Shown here: in pieces, positions 1 to 7,504 of the stretch | How the letters are laid out: every line of letters starts with the position of its first letter | How positions within the stretch are numbered: the stretch's first letter is position 1 | Position numbers and translations under genes: made by a program | Origin: JBJXDT01 sp046153505 | GTDB lineage: Bacteria; Pseudomonadota; Gammaproteobacteria; Burkholderiales; Methylophilaceae | Reading direction: 5' to 3' | DNA length: 10,254 nucleotides | Assembly (NCBI GenBank): GCA_046153505.1 | Contig: JBJXDT010000007.1 | Location: forward strand, 1-10,254 | Notes under the pieces: model-generated | What the model saw: the letters and a program-made list of their open reading frames with translations, nothing else | Told to the model about the DNA's origin: nothing | The model's database searches: none

Positions 1-1080
1 CGCGAAACTCAAATGCAGCAAGGATTAAAACCACGATATGATGGAAAATGGCGACCTGAGGAAGGCAAAGTTTTGCCACAGACTCCTGCAGACATTCAAC
101 CTGTGATTCGATTTAAAAATCCAAAAACGGGTGTAGTGGCTTGGAATGACTTGGTAAAAGGTCGCATAGAAATTGCCAATGCCGAGCTAGATGATTTGAT
201 TATTGCGCGAAGTGATGGTACGCCAACCTATAATTTTTGCGTGGTAGTGGATGATTATGAAATGGGCGTGACACAAGTGATTCGAGGCGATGATCACGTA
301 AACAACACCCCACGTCAAATCAATATGTTGCAAGCACTTGGTGCGACAATTCCAGAATATGCACACCTTTCTATGATTTTAGGGGGGGATGGACAGAAGC
401 TTTCAAAACGGCATGGCGCAGTGAGCGTTATGCAGTACCATGAAGATGGCTATTTACCACAGGCCGTGCTTAATTACCTTGCACGACTTGGCTGGAGTCA
501 CGGTGATGAAGAGGTGTTTAGCATGGAACAGTTTTGTGAGTGGTTCGATTTAAACCACATTACACCTTCTGCCGCGCAATTCAATATGGAAAAACTCAAT
601 TGGCTGAATGCGCACTATATCAAAGAAGCAGGCTTGGACGATTTAACTGAAGACATCACTGCCCGCCTAGATAAGCTGGGAGTCAATTTGGGTGCGGCTC
701 CCAAGACCTCGCCTAAATTAAATGATGTGCTGAGTTTGTATAGAGAGCGTGCGAATAATTTGAACACGCTTGCAGCAGATATTGCTTATTTTTATCGCGC
801 TCCAAAAATTAATCCTGCAGATGCAGAAAAGCATATCACTGAAGACATTTTGCCTGCTTTATATAGCTTAGGTGAAAAGTTGCAACTCATTGATTGGGAA
901 TCAGAAAATATCCATGACGCGATTAACGCGATTGTTGCACAATATGCACTTAAATTTCCTAAAATCGCCATGCCTTTGCGTGTGTTGTTAACTGGTATTG
1001 CCCAATCGCCGAGCATCGACCAAGTGATGGCAATTTTAGGCAAACATGAGACGCTAAATCGCATGCAAAATTATATTTAA
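1..1080 (+). CDS. gltX: Glutamyl-tRNA synthetase, 5'-truncated by window edge
   Basis: Class I aminoacyl-tRNA synthetase that charges tRNA-Glu with glutamate in the cytoplasm. The reading frame is open from base 1 (R-E-T-Q before the first internal Met at 13), so this is a fragment of about 359 residues. Family members have about 465, so roughly 100 N-terminal residues, including the HIGH ATP-binding motif, lie outside the window. Visible landmarks are YDGKWRPEEGK near the start, the GluRS-type RGDDHVNNTPRQ, and the class I signature KLSKRHGA encoded at 397-420. The helical anticodon-binding part follows and ends in a GluRS-like TGIAQSPSIDQVMAILGKH. The GDDH and KLSKRHG context favours GluRS over GlnRS. 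A run of seven G at 382-388 does not break the frame. No convincing intrinsic terminator follows. Whether this is a discriminating or non-discriminating enzyme cannot be told from the sequence. Confidence 0.96.
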   Translation, partial: RETQMQQGLKPRYDGKWRPEEGKVLPQTPADIQPVIRFKNPKTGVVAWNDLVKGRIEIANAELDDLIIARSDGTPTYNFCVVVDDYEMGVTQVIRGDDHVNNTPRQINMLQALGATIPEYAHLSMILGGDGQKLSKRHGAVSVMQYHEDGYLPQAVLNYLARLGWSHGDEEVFSMEQFCEWFDLNHITPSAAQFNMEKLNWLNAHYIKEAGLDDLTEDITARLDKLGVNLGAAPKTSPKLNDVLSLYRERANNLNTLAADIAYFYRAPKINPADAEKHITEDILPALYSLGEKLQLIDWESENIHDAINAIVAQYALKFPKIAMPLRVLLTGIAQSPSIDQVMAILGKHETLNRMQNYI

Positions 1081-1099
1081 AAAAATTTGCTTTTAATAC

Positions 1100-1128
1100 T
1101 TGAAATGCGAACAAAAAGGCGCAATGAT
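1100..1128 (+). promoter_or_regulatory. Candidate sigma70 promoter for hfq operon
   Basis: TTGAAA at 1100-1105 (5 of 6 to the -35 consensus) is followed after exactly 17 bases by AATGAT at 1123-1128 (4 of 6 to the -10 consensus). This predicts a start near 1135 and an hfq leader of about 60 bases. It is the best-spaced pair in the 116-base gap between gltX and hfq. A second -10-like TATAAA at 1154-1159 has no good -35 partner. Prediction is by eye only. Confidence 0.45.
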
Positions 1129-1160
1129 AGTCACATACAAGGCAGATAGTTTATATAAAC

Positions 1161-1190
1161 CACCTCCGTATTATTAAAACTACAAAGGAG
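1161..1190 (+). promoter_or_regulatory. hfq ribosome binding site with an upstream anti-SD-like element
   Basis: AAAGGAG at 1184-1190 sits 6 bases before the hfq ATG and is a strong Shine-Dalgarno sequence. About 20 bases upstream, CACCTCC at 1161-1167 resembles the anti-SD end of 16S rRNA. CTCC (1164-1167) can pair with GGAG (1187-1190) around a 19-base loop. The RBS itself is secure. The pairing is only four base pairs, so a regulatory role is speculative. Confidence 0.6.
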
Positions 1191-1196
1191 CAAAAC

Positions 1197-1436
1197 ATGA
1201 ATAACAAAGGACAAATGTTACAAGACCCTTTCTTAAACGCCCTTCGCAAAGAACACGTACAAGTGTCAATCTATTTGGTGAACGGAATTAAGTTGCAAGG
1301 TCAGGTGGATTCGTTCGATCAATATGTGATTTTACTTAAAAACACGGTCACACAAATGGTCTATAAACATGCAATTTCCACAATTGTGCCAGCGCGCGCA
1401 GTCGCTATGTCTATGCCCGAGCACGAGGAAGAATAA
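1197..1436 (+). CDS. hfq: RNA chaperone Hfq
   Basis: Hexameric Sm-like RNA chaperone that pairs small RNAs with mRNAs. At 79 residues it holds a complete Sm fold. The Sm1 region includes VSIYLVNGIKLQGQV (residues 23-37) and the Sm2 region has the YKHAIS signature (56-61) that forms the U-rich-RNA proximal pocket. QDPF at residues 9-12 supplies the usual proximal-face Gln. The lateral rim patch reads R17-K18-E19-H20, against RRER in E. coli, so the last rim Arg is His. RKEH is the form I know from betaproteobacteria. The C-terminal extension is only about 10 residues and ends in the acidic string EHEEE, much shorter than the E. coli tail. The ATG at 1197 is set by AAAGGAG six bases upstream. 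It heads the hfl genes, with hflX starting three bases after its stop. Confidence 0.98.
   Translation: MNNKGQMLQDPFLNALRKEHVQVSIYLVNGIKLQGQVDSFDQYVILLKNTVTQMVYKHAISTIVPARAVAMSMPEHEEE
1425..1431 (+). promoter_or_regulatory. Shine-Dalgarno supporting the TTG start of hflX
   Basis: GAGGAAG lies inside the last codons of hfq, 8 bases before TTG at 1440. No ATG or GTG occurs in frame between the hfq stop and the conserved start of the HflX domain, so this SD is the main support for a TTG start and for coupling of hflX translation to hfq. Confidence 0.6.
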
Positions 1437-1439
1437 AGC

Positions 1440-2630
1440 TTGTCTGTTAGACCTTCTGGTTACGGCGAAAATACATTAGCGAATCCATCTGTCTCAAACG
1501 TCGCCTCGAATGGGGCCGTCATCTTAGTGAGTGTGGATTTTGGCGAAGCTGATTACGAAGAAAGTTTGTATGAGTTGCGCCAACTTGTTGGTACAGCAGG
1601 CTTAAATATTATCGGTACGCTGGAAGGTAAACGCAGCGTACCAGATGCCAAATTATTTGTCGGTAGTGGTAAGGCGGATGAGTTGAAAACTATGCTGGAA
1701 GAGGCGGATAGCCAACTTGTTGCCTTTAATCACGATTTAAGTCCATCTCAGCAACGTAATTTAGAGCGTCATTTACAAGCTAAAGTGTTGGATAGAACAG
1801 GTTTGATTTTGGATATTTTTGCTCAGCGTGCAAAAAGCCATGAAGGTAAGTTACAAGTTGAACTTGCGCAACTTGAGCATTTGTCAACTAGGCTGGTAAG
1901 AGGCTGGACCCACTTGGAGCGGCAAAAAGGTGGCATCGGTGTACGTGGCGGCCCAGGCGAAAAGCAAATTGAGTTAGATAGACGTATGTTGCGTGACCGC
2001 GTGAAACAGTTGCGCGAAAAACTCTCAAAACTCAAGCAGCAGCGAGGCATGCAGCGTAAAGCACGTAAACGTTCAAACACGATGACGGTGTCATTAGTTG
2101 GCTACACCAATGCTGGAAAATCCACACTATTTAATCGCTTAACGCAATCAGGCGTATATGCTGCAGATCAGCTATTTGCCACGTTAGATACCACTTCACG
2201 TAAAATGTATTTGGGTGAGAGTTACCATGCTGGTGGTGGAACGCTGGTGATTTCAGATACGGTTGGATTCATTAAACATTTACCAACGACGCTGATTGAG
2301 GCCTTTGGTGCGACGCTTGAAGAGGCCGTGCAAGCTGATTTATTGCTGCATGTGGTGGATATGGCGAGTACAAACCGCGATACACAAGTTGGTCAAGTAA
2401 ATGCGGTTTTGCAAGAAATTGGCGCAGCAAAAGTACCGCAAATTTTAATTTTAAATCAAATCGATCGTCTAGATTGTGAGGCAGGTTTTGACCGAGATGA
2501 ATATGGTAGAATTTGCAGAATTCGCGCTTCTGCCAAGACAGGCGCAGGTCTTGAATATATTCGGCAGGCGCTACAAGAGCATCAGCAATTATTAAGAGAA
2601 TTGAGCACACAAGAAAGTGCTTACGCATAA
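1440..2630 (+). CDS. hflX: Ribosome-associated GTPase HflX
   Basis: OBG-HflX family GTPase. Known members bind the 50S subunit and split or rescue stalled 70S ribosomes, for example during heat stress. The 396 residues comprise an N-terminal HflX domain (about 27-215), with LVRGWTHLERQKGGIG at 162-177, and a G domain. G1 is GYTNAGKST (221-229), G3 DTVGF (273-277), G4 NQID (339-342; E. coli has NKID) and G5 SAKTG (364-368). The glycine loop reads GGIGVRGGPGEKQIE, one glycine longer than E. coli GGIGLRGPGETQLE; this may be a lineage form. After G5 only about 28 residues remain, so the C-terminal domain of about 60 residues found in E. coli HflX is absent. The start is TTG, supported by GAGGAAG upstream. 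hflK follows after 27 bases. Confidence 0.96.
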   Translation: MSVRPSGYGENTLANPSVSNVASNGAVILVSVDFGEADYEESLYELRQLVGTAGLNIIGTLEGKRSVPDAKLFVGSGKADELKTMLEEADSQLVAFNHDLSPSQQRNLERHLQAKVLDRTGLILDIFAQRAKSHEGKLQVELAQLEHLSTRLVRGWTHLERQKGGIGVRGGPGEKQIELDRRMLRDRVKQLREKLSKLKQQRGMQRKARKRSNTMTVSLVGYTNAGKSTLFNRLTQSGVYAADQLFATLDTTSRKMYLGESYHAGGGTLVISDTVGFIKHLPTTLIEAFGATLEEAVQADLLLHVVDMASTNRDTQVGQVNAVLQEIGAAKVPQILILNQIDRLDCEAGFDRDEYGRICRIRASAKTGAGLEYIRQALQEHQQLLRELSTQESAYA

Positions 2631-2657
2631 CTTTTGGGATAAATCCAAGGAATTAAA

Positions 2658-3833
2658 ATGAAATTACCCGCATGGGCGCAGCGAAATAATGAAGGCCCGC
2701 CAGATTTAGACGAAGTGTTTCGCGACTTTAGCGATAAAATTGGCCGCCTTTTTGGCAAAAGTGGCAGTGGCGGCAAGACTCCGCCAGCCGAAGGCAATGC
2801 AACAGAGTTTCCGATTGCACCAATCATTGGGGTAATTGTTGCAATTTGGTTAGCGACAGGCTTTTACATTGTGGACCAAGGCTCCTTGGGCGTTGAGCAA
2901 CGTTTTGGAGGGTATACACAAACAACTGAACCTGGCCCCCGCTGGCATTGGCCGTTTCCAATTGAGTCAAAAGAAATCGTTAATATGGAGCAAGTGCGTC
3001 GTTTAGAAGTTGGTTACCGTAGCAACGGCGACAATTCTGGCGGTAAAACTAAAGTGCCAAGAGAGGCGCTAATGTTGACTGAAGATGAAAATATTATCGA
3101 CTTGCAATTCGCTGTGCAATACAATTTGAAAAACGCCAAAGACTATTTGTTTAACAACCGTAGCGTAGAGGGTGATCAAGGCGCTGTCATGTCAGCGGCG
3201 GAAACCGCAATTCGTGAAGTGGTGGGTAAAAACAAGTTAGACGATTTACTGCAAAAGGGCTTGGCAGATACCTCTGAACGTATGCAGGCGATATTGGATG
3301 GTTATCAAACTGGCGTTAAAATTACCAGCGTTTCATTGCAAAGTGCGCAACCGCCCGAGCAAGTGCAAGAGGCGTTTGAGGATGTAAACCGTGCCAATCA
3401 AGACTATCAGCGCCAAATTAACGAAGGTCAGGCCTACGCGAATGATGTGATTCCAAAAGCACGCGGCAACGCCTCGCGACTAGCGGCAGAAGCGGCTGGA
3501 TATAAACTGAAAGTGGAAAATGAAGCAAAAGGTAACGCTAATCGATTTGAGCAGATTTTGACGCAATATAATAAAGCACCAGAAGTCACACGTCAGCGCT
3601 TGTACATTGATGCGCAAGAGCAAATTTTATCGAATACCAGTAAAGTATTAGTGGATCAAAAAGGTGGCAATAGTTTGCTATATTTGCCTTTGGATAAACT
3701 AATGGCCGTGACGGGTACGCAAGCGCCTTCAGGCAATTCAAGTCAATCTTCCGCCAGTGCTAAAAGCCCAGTGAGTGCACCAGTGAGCTCTGAGCAAGAT
3801 ATGCTGAGAAGCCGTGAAAGGGAGGGTCGCTAA
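2658..3833 (+). CDS. hflK: FtsH protease modulator HflK (SPFH family)
   Basis: Membrane-anchored SPFH/band-7 protein. With HflC it forms the large periplasmic assembly around the FtsH protease and tunes membrane-protein turnover. The 391 residues show a hydrophilic, Gly-rich cytoplasmic N-terminus (about 1-50), one transmembrane segment at about 53-71, then the SPFH domain beginning VDQGSLGVEQRFG (72-84) and GPRWHWPFP (93-101). A long Ala/Glu/Lys-rich helical region follows, with the family's NRANQDYQRQINEGQAYAN stretch, and then a Ser/Pro-rich low-complexity tail. Length and the N-in, one-span topology fit HflK, not HflC. The ATG is preceded by AAGGAA at 2647-2652. The last codons hold the RBS of hflC, which starts one base after the stop. 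Confidence 0.97.
   Translation: MKLPAWAQRNNEGPPDLDEVFRDFSDKIGRLFGKSGSGGKTPPAEGNATEFPIAPIIGVIVAIWLATGFYIVDQGSLGVEQRFGGYTQTTEPGPRWHWPFPIESKEIVNMEQVRRLEVGYRSNGDNSGGKTKVPREALMLTEDENIIDLQFAVQYNLKNAKDYLFNNRSVEGDQGAVMSAAETAIREVVGKNKLDDLLQKGLADTSERMQAILDGYQTGVKITSVSLQSAQPPEQVQEAFEDVNRANQDYQRQINEGQAYANDVIPKARGNASRLAAEAAGYKLKVENEAKGNANRFEQILTQYNKAPEVTRQRLYIDAQEQILSNTSKVLVDQKGGNSLLYLPLDKLMAVTGTQAPSGNSSQSSASAKSPVSAPVSSEQDMLRSREREGR
3820..3826 (+). promoter_or_regulatory. Strong Shine-Dalgarno fixing the hflC start
   Basis: GGGAGGG within the last codons of hflK, 8 bases before ATG at 3835. An in-frame GTG at 3814 would place the start upstream of this SD and add seven residues ahead of the hydrophobic signal-anchor. 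The SD argues clearly for 3835. Confidence 0.75.
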
Positions 3834-3834
3834 C

Positions 3835-4704
3835 ATGAAAAATATCGGATTAATAGTAATTAGTGCGCTCATTTTTATAGTTTTGCTGGTAATGTCAGTA
3901 TTTATTGTTGATCAGCGTGAATACGCCTTGGTGTTCAGATTAGGTGAGATTGTTTCAGTAAAAAAAGAGCCTGGACTCTATTTCAAAATGCCAATGGTCG
4001 AAGATGTTAAATATTTTGACAAACGTATTGTGACGTTAGATTGGGAGGCGCCTGCAAAATTTAATACCAGCGAAAACAAATACATGTTGGTAGATTCGTT
4101 TGTGAAATGGCGTATTATCGACCCTGCAAAATACTATGTATCTTTTAAAGATGGTGGTGAAACGGCCGCTGAAGATCGACTTTCCAAGGTCATTAATGCG
4201 GGCTTGCGCTATGAGTTTGGCAAGCGCACTGTGCATGATGTGATTGCAGGCGAGCGTGATGCGGTAATGAATACTTTGCGTGTAAAAGCAGATAAAGAAG
4301 CGCGCCAAATTGGCATTCAAGTGGTGGATGTGCGCTTAAAACGTGTTGATTATTCTGAAGAAATTAGCAAATCTGTGTTTGATCGGATGATTTCTGAACG
4401 AAAACGTATCGCTAATCAGTTGCGTTCTGAAGGAGCTGCTGCATCTGAAAAAATTCAGGCAGACGCGGATAAACAACGCGAAGTGATTATTGCTGAAGCA
4501 TTTCGTGATGCTCAAAAAACCAAGGGTGAGGGCGATGCAACAGCAGCTGAAATTTACTCAAACGCTTACGGCAAGAACCCCGAGTTTTACGCATTTTATC
4601 GCAGTCAAGAAGCCTATAAAAATAGCTTCAAAAGTAAGTCTGACGTCATGGTGCTAGATCCAAGTTCTGATTTCTTTAAATACATGCGTGGTGCTCATAA
4701 GTAG
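3835..4704 (+). CDS. hflC: FtsH protease modulator HflC (SPFH family)
   Basis: Partner of HflK in the HflKC complex that surrounds and regulates FtsH. At 289 residues it has a signal-anchor at about residues 4-24 immediately after the start. The SPFH domain follows, opening with VDQREYALVFRLGEI (25-39) and GLYFKMPMVEDV, and then a charged helical region with RVDYSEEISKSVFDRMISER and an Ala/Glu-rich stretch. It ends with VMVLDPSSDFFKYM, typical of HflC C-termini. The start at ATG 3835 is chosen over an in-frame GTG at 3814 because of the GGGAGGG SD and because it matches the family's short N-terminus. The hflK-hflC gap is one base, so coupled translation at matched levels is likely. A DUF2065 gene follows after 17 bases. 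Confidence 0.97.
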   Translation: MKNIGLIVISALIFIVLLVMSVFIVDQREYALVFRLGEIVSVKKEPGLYFKMPMVEDVKYFDKRIVTLDWEAPAKFNTSENKYMLVDSFVKWRIIDPAKYYVSFKDGGETAAEDRLSKVINAGLRYEFGKRTVHDVIAGERDAVMNTLRVKADKEARQIGIQVVDVRLKRVDYSEEISKSVFDRMISERKRIANQLRSEGAAASEKIQADADKQREVIIAEAFRDAQKTKGEGDATAAEIYSNAYGKNPEFYAFYRSQEAYKNSFKSKSDVMVLDPSSDFFKYMRGAHK

Positions 4705-4721
4705 TGGATGTTTAGCGCTTT

Positions 4722-4907
4722 ATGAATACAACGATGCTTGCCGCTTTTGGTTTAGTGCTGGTGTTTGAAGGCTTGATGCCATTTGTCGCGCCTAGCGCAT
4801 GGCGCGAGACTTTTAAGCGCATGATTCAACTCAAAGATGGGCAGTTGCGGTTTGTGGGACTGCTTTCAATATTGGGTGGTTTGTTTTTGCTGTTTCTAAG
4901 TCGCTAA
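4722..4907 (+). CDS. DUF2065 small inner-membrane protein (YjeT-like)
   Basis: A 61-residue protein, nearly all membrane. There are two predicted spans at about residues 4-22 and 43-60, joined by a short basic, hydrophilic loop containing SAWRETFKRM. The sequence FGLVLVFEGLMPFVAPSAWR is the hallmark of DUF2065, the family of E. coli YjeT, which sits in the same place downstream of hflC. Function is unknown. The constant neighbourhood suggests a link to HflKC/FtsH or to membrane quality control, but that is inference. No strong SD precedes the ATG, so translation may rely on coupling to hflC, whose stop is 17 bases upstream. The length is normal for the family. Confidence 0.88.
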   Translation: MNTTMLAAFGLVLVFEGLMPFVAPSAWRETFKRMIQLKDGQLRFVGLLSILGGLFLLFLSR

Positions 4908-4943
4908 ATCTCAATTCTGCACGAGCCGTTTTTTGACCTTTTA

Positions 4944-4947
4944 GAGG
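4944..4947 (+). promoter_or_regulatory. Shine-Dalgarno that selects the hisZ start
   Basis: GAGG lies 7 bases before ATG 4955. A second in-frame ATG at 4961 would be 13 bases away, too far for good pairing, although the family alignment (M-x-N-W-L-L-P-E) would also tolerate it. I favour 4955. Confidence 0.5.
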
Positions 4948-4954
4948 TATAATA

Positions 4955-6115
4955 ATGGCTATGCAGAACTGGTTACTCCCTGAATATATTGAAGACGTCA
5001 TGCCCGCAGAAGCAGCGCGTATAGAGTCTTTGCGTCGTCAGCTTCTAGATTTATTCTCGGTCAACGGATATCAATACGTCATTCCACCGACGCTGGAGTA
5101 TTTGGAATCGCTTATTACCGGCACCGGCCGTGACTTAGATTTAGCGACATTTAAAGTGGTTGATCAGCTCACAGGACGATTAATGGGTGTGAGGGCAGAT
5201 ACTACGCCGCAAGCTGCCCGTATTGATGCACACATGTTGAACTATCAAGGCGTTAGCCGACTTTGTTACGCTGGAACTGTTTTAAGAACAAAACCTGATG
5301 GGTTAGCGCACACACGTGAGCCATTACAATTGGGTGCTGAGCTGTTTGGACACCCGGGCATTGAAAGCGACATTGAAATCCAACGGTTGATGATAAAAGC
5401 CTTGCAACTCTTAGGTTTAAAAGAATTGCACATTGATTTCAGCCATGTTGGCATTTTTGAGGCTTTAATCAAGGCAGGCAATATTGGCGATAACCTTGAG
5501 AGCGAGCTATATAGTGCCTTGCAGAGCAAAGACAAAGCCGCAGTTGCTCAGCTTGCACAAAATCTTGATGTCAAAATTCAACAAGCGCTCATTGCGTTAA
5601 CCGATTTAAACGGTGGTGCAGAAATTTTGAAGCAAGCAGAAAAAGTATTGCCGAAATTACCAGAAATTACTAATGCGCTAAGGGACTTAAGCGTGGTTGC
5701 AGTAAAGCTTGCAGACTTAAATGTGCAGGTGGGCTTTGATTTGAGCGAACTGCGCGGCTATCACTACCATAGTGGCATTGTGTTTGCCGCCTACGCGCAG
5801 GGCTATGCAGGTCCGTTAGCACTTGGTGGGCGTTATGATGAAGTGGGTCAAGCGTTTGGTCGTGCACGTCCAGCGACGGGCTTCAGCTTGGATTTGCGTG
5901 GTGTAGTCACTGCGCTTGCGCCAGCAAAATTGCCGAAAGGTATACTCGCGCCAGCCGGTGACGAACCGTCTTTGCTAGCAAAAATAGAGGTTTTGCGTGC
6001 GGAAGGGCAGATAGTGATTCAGGAATTACCGAATGTAAAAACGCAATTAGCTGAGCTTCATTGCGACCGCAAACTTGTGCAAAAAAATAGCAACTGGCAT
6101 GTAGAAAAGATTTAG
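4955..6115 (+). CDS. hisZ: ATP phosphoribosyltransferase regulatory subunit HisZ
   Basis: Catalytically inactive paralogue of histidyl-tRNA synthetase. It assembles with short-form HisG to make the active, histidine-regulated ATP phosphoribosyltransferase, first step of histidine synthesis. The 386 residues start NWLLPEYIEDVMPAEAARIE (5-24) and carry class II synthetase-like elements: RADTTPQAARI (80-90), the degenerate motif 2 region TREPLQLGAELFG (120-132), RGYHYHSGIVFAAY (267-280), GGRYDEVG (291-298) and ATGFSLDLR (307-315). Length under 400 and no anticodon-binding domain separate it from HisS (about 420 or more). Presence of HisZ predicts a short-form hisG elsewhere in the genome. Its position between DUF2065 and purA is the usual betaproteobacterial one. 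An A7 run at 6080-6086 near the C-terminus leaves the frame intact. purA starts six bases after its stop. Confidence 0.95.
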   Translation: MAMQNWLLPEYIEDVMPAEAARIESLRRQLLDLFSVNGYQYVIPPTLEYLESLITGTGRDLDLATFKVVDQLTGRLMGVRADTTPQAARIDAHMLNYQGVSRLCYAGTVLRTKPDGLAHTREPLQLGAELFGHPGIESDIEIQRLMIKALQLLGLKELHIDFSHVGIFEALIKAGNIGDNLESELYSALQSKDKAAVAQLAQNLDVKIQQALIALTDLNGGAEILKQAEKVLPKLPEITNALRDLSVVAVKLADLNVQVGFDLSELRGYHYHSGIVFAAYAQGYAGPLALGGRYDEVGQAFGRARPATGFSLDLRGVVTALAPAKLPKGILAPAGDEPSLLAKIEVLRAEGQIVIQELPNVKTQLAELHCDRKLVQKNSNWHVEKI

Positions 6116-6121
6116 GAAAAT

Positions 6122-7462
6122 ATGGCAAAGACTTTATTATCAAACCCAGTCGCAAAAAACGTAGTGGTGATAGGCACCCAATGGGGTGATGAAGGCAAAG
6201 GCAAAATCGTTGATTGGCTAACCGACCATGCTCAAGGTGTGGTGCGCTTTCAAGGTGGACATAATGCAGGTCACACCTTAGTTGTAGGGCAAGGCGATGC
6301 ACAAAAAGTATATAAGCTCAATCTCGTACCCTCTGGGATTGTAAGAAGCGGCGTCAATTGCTACATTGGCAACGGCGTAGTGCTAGATGCTGGACATTTG
6401 TTAAGCGAAATTAAAAACTTAGAAGAGGGTGGTTTGGAAGTTAAAAACCGTCTAAAAGTGAGCTCAGGTTGTCCACTTATTTTAAGCCATCATGTAGCGC
6501 TTGATACTGCGCGTGAAGCCAAACGTGCAGTTAAAATCGGCACCACTGGTAAAGGTATAGGCCCAACTTATGAAGATAAAGTGGCGCGCCGCGCATTGCG
6601 CGTTTACGATTTGTTTTACCCAGAACGTTTTGCTGAAAAATTACGCGAAGTCATGGATTACCATAACTTTGTTTTGACCAGCTATCTTGGTTCACAAGCG
6701 GTTGATTTCAATCAACAGTATGATGCAAGCATGCAGCACGCTATTGCGCTTAAACCGATGATCGCTGATATTTCAGCTGAGCTATATAATGCCAATGCGC
6801 GCGGCGAAAATCTCTTGTTTGAAGGTGCCCAAGGCACGCTGTTGGACATCGATCACGGCACATACCCTTATGTCACTTCTAGCAACTGTATCGCTGGTCA
6901 AGCCAGTGGTGGCACAGGCGTGGGTGCCGATATGTTGCATTACGTGCTTGGCATCACTAAGGCCTACACTACACGCGTAGGCGGCGGACCGTTTCCGAGC
7001 GAACTAGATATTGAGACAGAAGGTTGTCCGGGCTATCAAATGTCGAACAAAGGGCAGGAAATTGGTACCGTGACTAAACGTAAACGCCGCTGTGGCTGGT
7101 TTGATGCTGCGGCACTGCGTCGATCAGCCCGTATTAATGGTTTAACGGGCTTATGCATCACTAAGCTGGATGTGCTTGACGGCATTGAATCGCTAGAAAT
7201 TTGCACAGGCTACGAACTAGACGGCAAAGTGGTCGATATGTTACCTATCGGCGCGGATGATGTGGCACGCTGCAAGCCAATATTAGAGCGGCTTGCAGGC
7301 TGGTCGGAAACGACTTTTGGCGTTAAGACTTGGGAAGGCTTGCCAAAGAACGCGCAAAATTACCTAAAACGCCTAGAAGCCTTATGTGGGGTGCCTATTG
7401 CGATTGTTTCTACTGGCCCAGAACGTGATGAGACGATTGTGATTCAACACCCTTTTGCATAA
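6122..7462 (+). CDS. purA: Adenylosuccinate synthetase
   Basis: Cytoplasmic GTP-dependent enzyme joining IMP and aspartate to adenylosuccinate, the first committed step to AMP. The 446 residues carry the full signature set: GTQWGDEGKGK (18-28, catalytic Asp23), GGHNAGHT (45-52, catalytic His51), GTTGKGIGPTYED (140-152), FEGAQGTLLDIDHGTYPY (233-250) and the GTP/aspartate-loop segment TKRKRRCGWFD (318-328). Asp23 and His51 correspond to Asp13 and His41 of E. coli PurA, so the N-terminus is about 10 residues longer than in E. coli (MAKTLLSNPVAK before NVVVIG). There is no better internal start, and AGGAAA overlapping the hisZ stop serves as SD. It probably closes the hfq-to-purA transcript, since a weak hairpin with a T-tract follows. 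Confidence 0.98.
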   Translation: MAKTLLSNPVAKNVVVIGTQWGDEGKGKIVDWLTDHAQGVVRFQGGHNAGHTLVVGQGDAQKVYKLNLVPSGIVRSGVNCYIGNGVVLDAGHLLSEIKNLEEGGLEVKNRLKVSSGCPLILSHHVALDTAREAKRAVKIGTTGKGIGPTYEDKVARRALRVYDLFYPERFAEKLREVMDYHNFVLTSYLGSQAVDFNQQYDASMQHAIALKPMIADISAELYNANARGENLLFEGAQGTLLDIDHGTYPYVTSSNCIAGQASGGTGVGADMLHYVLGITKAYTTRVGGGPFPSELDIETEGCPGYQMSNKGQEIGTVTKRKRRCGWFDAAALRRSARINGLTGLCITKLDVLDGIESLEICTGYELDGKVVDMLPIGADDVARCKPILERLAGWSETTFGVKTWEGLPKNAQNYLKRLEALCGVPIAIVSTGPERDETIVIQHPFA

Positions 7463-7468
7463 AAGACT

Positions 7469-7504
7469 GCGTGCCTTTGACACATATTTATCACGCCATT
7501 TTTT
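7469..7504 (+). terminator. Possible weak intrinsic terminator after purA
   Basis: GCGTG (7469-7473) can pair with CACGC (7492-7496) around an 18-base loop, followed two bases later by six T (7499-7504). The stem is only five base pairs and the loop is large, so it would terminate poorly at best. It is the only terminator-like element between purA and the next gene. Confidence 0.25.

Noticed and set aside
2272..2628. 118-residue open frame on the minus strand inside hflX
   Set aside because: It lies wholly opposite the conserved GTPase domain, has no recognisable domain or RBS, and its composition fits a shadow frame. The other antisense frames over gltX, hisZ, purA and the cofactor genes were dismissed for the same reason.
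3814..3834. GTG-initiated N-terminal extension of hflC
   Set aside because: The strong SD GGGAGGG lies downstream of this GTG and at ideal distance from ATG 3835. The extension would add charged residues before the signal-anchor.
4921..4935. ACG-AGC-CGT followed by six T before hisZ, terminator-like
   Set aside because: The stem is three base pairs with a three-base loop, too weak for an intrinsic terminator.
4948..4953. Perfect TATAAT just upstream of the hisZ start
   Set aside because: The only -35-like sequence, TTGACC at 4933-4938, is 9 bases away, far too close. A start from this -10 would fall at or after the initiation codon and remove the SD. Probably chance in an A/T-rich gap.
6080..6086. 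A7 homopolymer in hisZ and G7 in gltX (382-388) as possible slippage or sequencing-error sites
   Set aside because: Both frames continue into sequence that matches the expected family C-termini, so nothing indicates a frameshift.
6789..6980. 63-residue + strand frame inside purA
   Set aside because: It is out of frame with the invariant FEGAQGT and DHGTYPY region of purA and shows no independent coding signal.
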